Source: Planctomycetota bacterium (GTDB lineage Bacteria > Planctomycetota > UBA1135). Taken from it: a DNA stretch of 64,000 bases. Location of the stretch: NCBI GenBank assembly GCA_018671175.1, contig JABHIE010000029.1:150929-214928 (forward strand). Reading direction: 5' to 3'. The stretch's first letter is position 1. The number at the start of each line of letters is the position of its first letter. The notes under the pieces were generated by a model that worked only from the letters and a program-made list of their open reading frames with translations, was not told the DNA's origin and did no database searches. This document shows positions 8,437-15,667 of this stretch, piece after piece. Both the position numbers and the translations under genes were made by a program.

Positions 8437-9525
8437 ATGGATTCTCGACTCCAGCCTCTCTTCGAATTGCCCCCTGCTTGGTTGCAGGAAGAGGGCGCCG
8501 AGGGCGATGTCGTTGTCGCCAGTCGTGTGCGATTGGCCCGCAACCTAGAGGGCATGCCTTTTCCGGCACGCCTCGACCCGATTTTGGCGGAAGGCGTGCG
8601 CGATGAGGCTCTTGAGATTTTGAGTGGTTTGGCTGAAACGGCGCAAACGCTCGATCCTGCCACCCTTGAGTCGACCGAACGCGATTTTTTGGTTGAGCGT
8701 TCATTGGCCAGTAAAGATCTTGTTGAAAGTGCGTTGCCGACTGGGCTTTGTTTCGAGCATGGTGGTGTCATGGGTGTTATGGTTCACGAAGAAGACCATT
8801 TCCGCATTCAGGGTTTTGCGCCTGGCCTGAATTTTGGTTCCGCCTTCCGTCGAGCTCGTGGTGTTGAGGCGCAATTGCGTACTCGTTTTACTTTTGCGAC
8901 GCATGCCCGATTTGGCTATTTGACAGCCTGCCCAACCAACACTGGCTCAGGCTTGCGGGCAAGCTTATTGCTGCATTTGCCGGCCTTGGCGCGCATGAAA
9001 GCCCCCTTGCAAAAAGCATTGCAGGCTGCGCAAAAATCGGGTTTGGCCGTCCGGGGTGTCCATGGCGAGGGCAGTCGCGCGATGGGCTTTTTGTACCAGA
9101 TTTCCAACCAGCGCACGCTCGGCGAAGAGGCGACTTCTCAGATGGAAGCCGTGGCCGCTTATGGTCGCGAAATCGTCCGCTATGAGCGTTCGACAAGGCG
9201 TCATCTGATGGCCGAAGAAGGCACGCGGCGGGCTTTGCTCGAAGATGTGAAAATTGCCTTAAGCCTTCTCCAAGACTCCACGCAGCTGACTACGGCTGAA
9301 GCCCTAGATGCCTTGAGCACGCTCCGTTTGGGCGTTTTGACAGGTTTGCTGCAAGAAGTCGCTTCGTTCGAGCCAGACGCTTTAATGCTTCTTCAGCAAA
9401 TGTTCGCTTTGCAGCCCGGTCATTTGCAGGCTCGCATGGGTAAAGAAATGACCCCGTCCACGCGTGACCGCTCGCGAGCATCTTTGGTGCGCGAAGCGCT
9501 GCGCCTCGCCGAAGGAGAATCATGA
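8437..9525 (+). CDS. mcsB: Protein-arginine kinase, McsB type
   Basis: A 362-residue ATP:guanido phosphotransferase. In Firmicutes McsB phosphorylates arginines on proteins and so marks them for ClpCP. Seen here: ASRVRLARNLEG (phosphate-binding Arg cluster) at 29-39, the CPTNTGSGLRAS loop, and the nucleotide-binding GEGSRAMGFLYQISNQRTLG segment. The length fits McsB (about 360) rather than animal arginine kinases. The ATG at 8437 gives the normal N terminus; a GTG at 8428 is possible but would abut the -10 element. No mcsA or ctsR lies nearby; instead it overlaps moaA by ATGA. Function in protein quality control is inferred from the family. Confidence 0.85.
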   Translation: MDSRLQPLFELPPAWLQEEGAEGDVVVASRVRLARNLEGMPFPARLDPILAEGVRDEALEILSGLAETAQTLDPATLESTERDFLVERSLASKDLVESALPTGLCFEHGGVMGVMVHEEDHFRIQGFAPGLNFGSAFRRARGVEAQLRTRFTFATHARFGYLTACPTNTGSGLRASLLLHLPALARMKAPLQKALQAAQKSGLAVRGVHGEGSRAMGFLYQISNQRTLGEEATSQMEAVAAYGREIVRYERSTRRHLMAEEGTRRALLEDVKIALSLLQDSTQLTTAEALDALSTLRLGVLTGLLQEVASFEPDALMLLQQMFALQPGHLQARMGKEMTPSTRDRSRASLVREALRLAEGES

Positions 9526-10469
9526 TTGACCCCGTTGGGCGCGAAGTAACTTACCTGCGGTTTTCTCTGACCGATCGTTGCAACCTAAAGTGTCGTTATT
9601 GCACTTTACCTAGTGATCCGAAAGAGGCATTGACCGCTCAAGATGTCGAGACCATTCTGTCGGCTGCCGCAGGTATTGGTTTTAAGAAAGTCCGGTTCAC
9701 TGGTGGTGAGCCCACCTTGCGTAAAGACCTTCCTGAAATCATCGAGCGATGTGTCGCGATTCCCGGCATCGAAGAAATCTGCCTTACGACTAATGGCTTG
9801 CTGCTCGATAAACTTGCAGCGCCTCTGCGTAAAGTTGGTTTAACGCATTTGAATCTGTCTTGCGATACCCTCGATGCCGACAGATTTTCTGACATCACAG
9901 CTGGCGGTTCTCTCGCTCGTTGGCGCCGTGGCTTTGAAGCTTGCCTCGCTGCGGGTTTCCCTTCGGTCAAGGTTAATGCCGTCTTGATGGGCGGCTTCAA
10001 CGAAGACGAGGGCCCTGCTTTTGCCGAATTCGCGCGTGATTATGGGGTTGAAGTGCGCTTCATTGAATATATGCCAACCGAGAGTGCGCGCAAAGATTGG
10101 TGGCGCGTCCCAGTTGATGAGTTTGAGCGAGATTTGGTCAAAGCCTTTGAGTTGCAATCACGCAAAGCAAGTCGCCATGGTGGCCCAGCGCGTATTTACT
10201 CCTTCCCAGATGGCGATGGCCGATTGGGCTTTATTCAAGCCATGAGTAACCCATTCTGCGAGCGCTGTAATCGCTTGCGCGTTACTTCCGACGGCAAAAT
10301 ACGATCCTGCTTGCTCACAGGGGGTGAAGTCGATTTGCTGACATCCATTCGTGCAGGCGCGACGACCGAACAACTGCAAACTTTGATTCGCATGGCGGCC
10401 GCGCAAAAGCCGGTTGTCTATGAGCTGCACGCCGAGCAAGACCTCGACATGCGGTCAGTCGGTGGCTAA
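9522..10469 (+). CDS. moaA: GTP 3',8-cyclase (molybdenum cofactor biosynthesis protein A)
   Basis: A 315-residue radical SAM enzyme that with MoaC makes cyclic pyranopterin monophosphate, the first step of molybdopterin synthesis. The SAM cluster cysteines are Cys20, Cys24 and Cys27 (DRCNLKCRYC). The second, GTP-binding cluster has Cys246, Cys249 and Cys263 (FCERCNRLRV then RSCLL). The protein ends in the required Gly-Gly tail (MRSVGG). An AGGAG Shine-Dalgarno sequence precedes the ATG, which overlaps the mcsB stop. No other moa gene is adjacent. The product would serve the molybdenum hydroxylase encoded at 24.7-28.5 kb. The 3' end overlaps the convergent peptidase gene by 15 bases. Confidence 0.93.
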   Translation: MIDPVGREVTYLRFSLTDRCNLKCRYCTLPSDPKEALTAQDVETILSAAAGIGFKKVRFTGGEPTLRKDLPEIIERCVAIPGIEEICLTTNGLLLDKLAAPLRKVGLTHLNLSCDTLDADRFSDITAGGSLARWRRGFEACLAAGFPSVKVNAVLMGGFNEDEGPAFAEFARDYGVEVRFIEYMPTESARKDWWRVPVDEFERDLVKAFELQSRKASRHGGPARIYSFPDGDGRLGFIQAMSNPFCERCNRLRVTSDGKIRSCLLTGGEVDLLTSIRAGATTEQLQTLIRMAAAQKPVVYELHAEQDLDMRSVGG

Positions 10470-12233
10470 CAAACTTTCGCGGATTTGTTTTTGCAGAGCG
10501 TTAGGGTGGGTCATCGGCCAAGCTTGAAGCAACGCACGCCTTCGCTCGCCAACAGTGAGCTCGACATCTAGATCTTGTTCGATGCCATCACGCCGAACTT
10601 GAATTGAGATTAGCTCACCGGCTGAAACTTCATTCATAGCAAGTCGAATATCACTCTTTTGAGCGATGTCAATTCCTGCGACTGTGAGCACTTGGTCGCC
10701 TATGCGCAAGTCGCCCAGGGAAGTGTCGACTTTGGTTAAAAGCAGCGAGTCGTCAAGAGTAAATCCCAAGCGAGGGCTTCCTGCTGCAAAGTCAAAAAAG
10801 TCGACGCCCGCTAATGGTAAAACCTCAGCGAATGGAAAGGCTTCGTTGCCGCGAATGTGTCGGTTGAAAAACGAGCTCGGATTCCACCCTGTCACGGAAA
10901 AAATGGCGCGCTCTAAATCACCAGGCTCATAACCGGGATTGGGGTAGTTGACCCATCGATTGAGGAATCGCACGACATCATCGAGTGAACGCTCGTTTTG
11001 AGTGTGATTGCGAATCAAGATGTCGAGCATTAAGCCAATGGCCTGGCCTTGGTCGTAGTAAGAGACATGCAGATTGCTCTTTGATTTCCAGATGTCCCAT
11101 GAGGTTGTTTCGGGGGATAAAACCCGATACCCGTTGGACAGCCGGAGCGTTTGAAGGTTTTCTATCTGTGTATTCCAGAACCAGTTTTTTTCATTGTCAC
11201 GCAAGCCTGAGCGCTGCAAAAGTACATCTTGATAGTAACTCGTGACACCCTCGAGCCACCATAAATCGCGCGTGTGGACATCTGTGCTGTAGTCAAATGG
11301 CCCAAGCTGTTTTGGGCGGATGCGCTTTACATTCCAGAGATGAAAAAACTCATGTGATGTGATGCTTTCAAATCCATCTAAATCACCTTGCCGTAGAAAA
11401 TAATCATTAAATGAAATCGTGGTTGAGTTGAGGTGCTCGAGACCCCATCCGCCCCTTGTGTTGCCAATCATGTACAGAAAAACATATCGCTCAAAAGGGA
11501 ATTCTCCCATCAAGTTGTAGCCAGCATCGACAATCATCTTTAATCGGCTGAGCCAATCTTCACGAGAGAATTCTTTTTCGGACGGCATCTTCCCGAAAAA
11601 GGCAACCTCGAATTTTTTGCCGTGGCTATAAAACTCATAGGACTCAAGGTCGCCAAAGGCCATCGGGCAATCGACAAATTCGTCGTAGTTGATTGAGTGG
11701 ACCAAGTTTGCTGATTCCGCACTTTGCTTGTGCCCCGATGCAAAACTCCAACCATCAGGAAGAGAAAGGCGCAGCGAGTGTGGAAGCAGGAGGGTTTCGT
11801 CCGTGTATAAAAAAGTCGAAGGCCCGTGTAAGTGCACAGCTGGCATTTGGGTTTGTCGCGCGGAATTGCTTGTCTCGATTTGGTAGCGAACAATCAACTC
11901 GCGGGCGCCGCCGGGTGAAATGACCCAAGTGCGCGGGTCAGGGCTTTCGGTGACGAAGACTTTGCCCTCTAAATTGCTGACGGTGAGCGCGCTTAATTTT
12001 TTCTCGAAGTTGGAGAAATTATAAGACCCAGGTTTCCAGTAGGGCATGCGGAGCTCGATTTGCTCAGCTCCCTTAGAAATCGGAAGGCGCATCTCGAGAT
12101 GGACAAAATCACCTGACGCATCAGGGCGAATCTCCCAAGACACCGCGGCCATGGGCTGAGGGTCTTGCGCGAAGAGGGTGGGATTCGCGCAAAAAGAGAA
12201 AAGTGCGCACAGGGAAAGGAGAACTCGAATCAT
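10455..12233 (-). CDS. Secreted M61 family metallopeptidase with PDZ domain
   Basis: A 592-residue glycyl-aminopeptidase-type protease. A signal peptide covers residues 1-22 (ending LFAQ). The N-terminal M61 domain runs to about residue 200, the zinc site HEFFH is at 294-298 (His294, Glu295, His298) with the expected downstream Glu in WWLEGVTSYYQD, and a PDZ domain fills about residues 490-570 (GFTLDDSLLLTKV onward). It acts outside the cytoplasm, probably in the periplasm. Its ATG is nine bases from a TAGGAT hexamer that overlaps the pyrC promoter. Specificity is unknown. Confidence 0.85.
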   Translation of the reverse strand: MIRVLLSLCALFSFCANPTLFAQDPQPMAAVSWEIRPDASGDFVHLEMRLPISKGAEQIELRMPYWKPGSYNFSNFEKKLSALTVSNLEGKVFVTESPDPRTWVISPGGARELIVRYQIETSNSARQTQMPAVHLHGPSTFLYTDETLLLPHSLRLSLPDGWSFASGHKQSAESANLVHSINYDEFVDCPMAFGDLESYEFYSHGKKFEVAFFGKMPSEKEFSREDWLSRLKMIVDAGYNLMGEFPFERYVFLYMIGNTRGGWGLEHLNSTTISFNDYFLRQGDLDGFESITSHEFFHLWNVKRIRPKQLGPFDYSTDVHTRDLWWLEGVTSYYQDVLLQRSGLRDNEKNWFWNTQIENLQTLRLSNGYRVLSPETTSWDIWKSKSNLHVSYYDQGQAIGLMLDILIRNHTQNERSLDDVVRFLNRWVNYPNPGYEPGDLERAIFSVTGWNPSSFFNRHIRGNEAFPFAEVLPLAGVDFFDFAAGSPRLGFTLDDSLLLTKVDTSLGDLRIGDQVLTVAGIDIAQKSDIRLAMNEVSAGELISIQVRRDGIEQDLDVELTVGERRRALLQAWPMTHPNALQKQIRESLLATD

Positions 12234-12241
12234 GCAGGCCG

Positions 12242-12248
12242 TATCCTA
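12242..12248. promoter_or_regulatory. Symmetric -10 element shared by M61 peptidase and pyrC
   Basis: TATCCTA on the plus strand reads TAGGATA on the minus strand. TATCCT is 11 bases before the pyrC ATG and TAGGAT nine bases before the peptidase ATG. The two start codons are only 25 bases apart, so both transcripts would have leaders of a few bases. Confidence 0.5.
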
Positions 12249-12258
12249 GAGCAAAGCC

Positions 12259-13599
12259 ATGACTGATTGCGCCACGAGTCACCTCTTCCGCGGCGCGCGC
12301 CTTTTTGACGGCACGCGCTTTCACGAACAAACCGATTTGCGGGTTGGTGCGGATGGGCGCATCCTCGAAGTTGGACGCGATCTAAAGCCCGCTGGTGTCA
12401 TTCACGAATGTCGTGGCAAATGGCTCTTACCCGGCTTGGTTGATTGTCATGTCCATTTTCGCGAGCCTGGGCTTGAGCGCAAAGAGGGTTACGCTTTTGG
12501 CTCAGCGGGCGCGTTGCACGGTGGCGTGACGAGCCTTTGTGAAATTCAAAATAACCCACCTTTGATGGTTTCGGCAGAGCTGTTGGCTCAGAAAAAATCG
12601 GCTTTGGTTGGGGTCAGTCGAGTTGACTACGCCCCTTACGGCACATTGACGCATGAATCGGTGTCCGCTCTGCCTGAGATGGTTGGGCATGTTCCGGCCG
12701 TAAAATGTTTCTTGGGTGGCTCAACTGGCGCAGCGGGCGTCAAAGATGAGGCTAGTTTGCGATTGTTGTTTCAGGCCGCATCAAAGGCCAATCTCAAAGT
12801 GGTCGCGCACTGTGAAGACAATTCAATCATGCGCGAGGTCAAGGCCGCTGCACCTCCTGAGATGGCGACTCGTCATGATTTCATGCGGCCTATTCGCGCC
12901 GAGGTCGAGAGCATTCGCACAGCTCTGCGGGTTGCGGCCGAGTTTGAGACCGACCTTCATGTTTTTCATGTGAGCACGGCTCGGGGCGCTCAGTTGATTG
13001 CTCAGGCCGCAGCCGCCGGGCAAAAGGTGGCGGGTTCTGTCGGGCCGCAATATTTGCTTGTAGATGCTGACGAGGCGCATGAGATGGCGCAAAATCGTTT
13101 TAAAATCAATCCGAGCATTAAAGATTCTGCTCAGCGTGAGGGCTTGAGGCAAGCTGTGGCTTCCGGGGCTTTGGCTATGATCGGAACCGATCACGCCCCT
13201 CATCCGTTAGGTGATAAAGACCGCCCCTACGCTAAGGCTGCGTCTGGTTTCCCCTCGATTGATTTGCTTTTGCCGCTTCTTTTCGCCATTCATGATGAGG
13301 CCGGTCTCTCACTTGAGGTCCTGCTGGCGGCGGCCACATCTGCACCGGCCAAAGAATTTGGTTTGGCTCAAAAGGGTCAATTGCAGCCTGGTTTTGACGC
13401 TGATTTGGTTTTGGTCGACCCTAGCCCGTCCGCTGCTCGCACTGTTGATGAATCGCAACTTCCGAGTCGTTCTAAATGGAGCCCATTCCATGGTCGGGTT
13501 TTACGAGCCTGGCCTGAGCAGGTTTGGTTGCGTGGGCAGCTTGCTTTTTCTAACGGTGCCGTTGTCGGAGAGCCTCAAGGGCGACCGCTTTTTGACTAG
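12259..13599 (+). CDS. pyrC: Dihydroorotase
   Basis: A 446-residue class I dihydroorotase, the third step of pyrimidine synthesis, cyclising carbamoyl-aspartate. Zinc ligands His64 and His66 are in DCHVHFREPG, the carboxylated Lys is probably Lys149 in AVKCFLGGSTG, His184 is in VAHCED, and the catalytic Asp lies in GTDHAPH. The substrate loop usually written MPNTxP reads IQNNPP here, a moderate change. A related cyclic amidohydrolase such as allantoinase is possible but the overall motif set and absence of other catabolic genes favour dihydroorotase. No other pyr gene is adjacent. Confidence 0.82.
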   Translation: MTDCATSHLFRGARLFDGTRFHEQTDLRVGADGRILEVGRDLKPAGVIHECRGKWLLPGLVDCHVHFREPGLERKEGYAFGSAGALHGGVTSLCEIQNNPPLMVSAELLAQKKSALVGVSRVDYAPYGTLTHESVSALPEMVGHVPAVKCFLGGSTGAAGVKDEASLRLLFQAASKANLKVVAHCEDNSIMREVKAAAPPEMATRHDFMRPIRAEVESIRTALRVAAEFETDLHVFHVSTARGAQLIAQAAAAGQKVAGSVGPQYLLVDADEAHEMAQNRFKINPSIKDSAQREGLRQAVASGALAMIGTDHAPHPLGDKDRPYAKAASGFPSIDLLLPLLFAIHDEAGLSLEVLLAAATSAPAKEFGLAQKGQLQPGFDADLVLVDPSPSAARTVDESQLPSRSKWSPFHGRVLRAWPEQVWLRGQLAFSNGAVVGEPQGRPLFD

Positions 13600-13636
13600 C
13601 CCTGAATGCTTTAATTAAGCCCGCCCTCGATTTGAG

Positions 13637-14473
13637 ATGACTCTGCAATCCGAACTTTTCCCGCCGGCCTTTTTCCGCGCACTTGATGCGTTGGCGCGCA
13701 GAAGAGTGCAAGGTGGCCTCGGTAATCGGCAGTGCCCTCGACCAGGTCGGCAAGTTCGAGGCGTTGAGCATCGTCTCATCTCACGCGGAGATTCTTTCCG
13801 CGACATCGACTGGCGAGCTTCCGCGCGTCAAGATGATTTTCTGGTGCGTCAGCCCGAAGAAGAGCGTGGTGGCCACCTTGTCATTTGGCTTGATCGCTCT
13901 GCGAGTCAGGCGCCGCAAAACAAGCAGCGCGATTTTGCTCAACGACGCTTGGCTTACGCTGCGGCTTGGCTGGCTCTTGAGAGTGGGGCTAGCGTGCAGG
14001 TGCAGGGTGCTACTTTCTCTGGAAGTCAAGCGGCTTCACAAGTGCAATCTTCTCTTTTAGCCATGCCGCCACCTCACGGGAATGACAAGACCTTTTCCAT
14101 GTCGCTTGCCCCAATGAGCAACTCGCGTGTTTTTGTTTTGACCGACCCGTGGGCGGGGGCTGCATACTGGTCAAGCTTTGAGCCTTTTGCGCAATCACAG
14201 AAAGCGATTTCATCGGTGATTCTTGTTTCGCCTGAAGAGCGACATCCGCCTAGTGATTTACTTGAGATGCGCGATGCCGAAAGTGGTGAATTGATTCAGA
14301 TTGATTTGGTGAATCATCGTGCGGGTTATTTTGATGCGTTTGAGCAACAACTGAACCTCCAGCAGGCGAAAGCAGCGAGTGTGGGTGTACGCCTGCAGGT
14401 TTCTGACCTACCCCAAGACACTCAAGATTTCGAGGCACTTTTACAAATCATTGAGGCTAGTCATGTGGTTTGA
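13637..14473 (+). CDS. DUF58 domain protein
   Basis: A 278-residue DUF58 protein. The N-terminal half has the family hallmark: an Arg-rich GGLGNRQCPRPGRQVRG segment followed by HRLISRGDSFRDIDWRASARQDDFLVRQPEEER, corresponding to the 'Y..GDD.R.IDW..TAR...L.V' signature, and then a von Willebrand-like strand LVIWLDRSAS. Such proteins are normally coded with a MoxR ATPase and Bat-type membrane proteins and are thought to help assemble or mature periplasmic or membrane complexes. Here no MoxR gene is adjacent; the BatA-like gene follows with an 11-base overlap. Confidence 0.75.
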   Translation: MTLQSELFPPAFFRALDALARRRVQGGLGNRQCPRPGRQVRGVEHRLISRGDSFRDIDWRASARQDDFLVRQPEEERGGHLVIWLDRSASQAPQNKQRDFAQRRLAYAAAWLALESGASVQVQGATFSGSQAASQVQSSLLAMPPPHGNDKTFSMSLAPMSNSRVFVLTDPWAGAAYWSSFEPFAQSQKAISSVILVSPEERHPPSDLLEMRDAESGELIQIDLVNHRAGYFDAFEQQLNLQQAKAASVGVRLQVSDLPQDTQDFEALLQIIEASHVV

Positions 14474-15611
14474 CTCGCCCTTTTCGTTCTTTGCGTTGCT
14501 GGGTTTAATCCCGTGGTTTTACTGGACATCTCGGGCAACAAGGCCGCGAGAATGGTTGGTCGGTTCTATCGAGCCGTTTTTGCATTTGGCTGCGAAACAC
14601 GGCAATGCGCGCCGTCGATGGCCTTTGTCAGCTTGGCTTGGCGCTCTTGGTTGGGTGGCTATTGCTACGAGTCTTGCTGGCCCAAGGGCGGCGAGTGGGC
14701 CTCCTCTTCAGATTCAGGGCAATCAAGCCGAGGGCGTGATGCGCCAAGCTTTCGACGAAGGGGCTGGCCGTTTTGTGCAAATTGTCTCAACTCAACCACA
14801 ACCGATTTCTTTACCTCCCCGTGTTGAGTGGCAGATTATTCCTGGTTGGGCGAATGATTTTGCTGACCGTGCTGCCATCTTGAGCGTGCGACCTGCAAGT
14901 GCTGGCCGTTGGGCGATTCATTGGGCTAAGGTTGGTTCAAGCCCAGATCCTTTTTTCATTTCTTTACTCGACCATGATGTTCGTGTCGCATCATCTGAAA
15001 AACAGGGCATCGTGTATTTGCCTCACCCCGATAAAGATGACATCCGCTCGAGTGATTTGTTATTTGAAATCAAACGGTCAAACGGGAAGCCCTGGCAGAG
15101 TGCGTGGTCCACTTACTCTCTGCCACTTCCACTTTTTTTATTGCCTCACGCAGACAAAAACTATGAATGGCGAGATGCACTAGAAGCCGCTCTTCCAGGT
15201 TCGCGGGCAAATATTTTCGGCGGGCTTACGATGCATGGTACTCCAATCTTGACCATTCGCACAGATTTGCAACGGGTTAAGGCCCCTGCAGGTTTGGCTA
15301 TTGCTCAACCTACGCCCCAGGCGCCAGAGGGCTTCCTTACGGCCGATCTGATTTTTGACGGCGACCCGTTTGAGCAGTGTGCACCGATGGATGCTGCGGC
15401 TCAAGTGGCTAAAGAAGTGCGTGCCTGGATGGCCACAACACCAGACGGGAATCGCGACCCTTCCGATTGGTGGCCCGTTACTGAGCCAGCCGTTTGGCCC
15501 GAAAATATTTGGCCTGACCCTGATGCTTGGCCAACGCAAGCAAACGCTTTTTTGTTGGCTGGCTTTTTACTCTTCGGCGCAGCTTTCGTCTTGATGCACC
15601 GCGGTCGATAA
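14463..15611 (+). CDS. BatA-like membrane protein (N-terminal aerotolerance-regulator domain)
   Basis: A 382-residue membrane protein. The N terminus MWFDSPFSFFALLGLIPWFYW matches the start of BatA-family proteins, with a second membrane segment around residues 55-75 (WLGALGWVAIATSLAG), a long periplasmic part with no recognisable domain, and a final segment near residues 360-378 (FLLAGFLLFGAAFVLM). The ATG at 14463 lies inside the end of the DUF58 gene and is preferred over an upstream start because it begins directly with the membrane segment. The pair probably works together. Exact role unknown. Confidence 0.6.
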   Translation: MWFDSPFSFFALLGLIPWFYWTSRATRPREWLVGSIEPFLHLAAKHGNARRRWPLSAWLGALGWVAIATSLAGPRAASGPPLQIQGNQAEGVMRQAFDEGAGRFVQIVSTQPQPISLPPRVEWQIIPGWANDFADRAAILSVRPASAGRWAIHWAKVGSSPDPFFISLLDHDVRVASSEKQGIVYLPHPDKDDIRSSDLLFEIKRSNGKPWQSAWSTYSLPLPLFLLPHADKNYEWRDALEAALPGSRANIFGGLTMHGTPILTIRTDLQRVKAPAGLAIAQPTPQAPEGFLTADLIFDGDPFEQCAPMDAAAQVAKEVRAWMATTPDGNRDPSDWWPVTEPAVWPENIWPDPDAWPTQANAFLLAGFLLFGAAFVLMHRGR

Positions 15612-15626
15612 ACGAGCCTCAATTTT

Positions 15627-15656
15627 GCGCAACTCGGCGCAACTCGGCGCAACTCG
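15627..15656. repeat. Three tandem copies of a 10-base unit
   Basis: The decamer GCGCAACTCG occurs three times head to tail, followed by a partial copy, in the 56-base gap between two convergent genes. It lacks a U-tract or hairpin that would make it a terminator. Confidence 0.8.
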
Positions 15657-15667
15657 GCAAAGCGAAA

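Noticed and set aside
15627..15656. CRISPR-like repeat
   Set aside because: The decamer copies are directly tandem with no spacers, and no cas genes are near.
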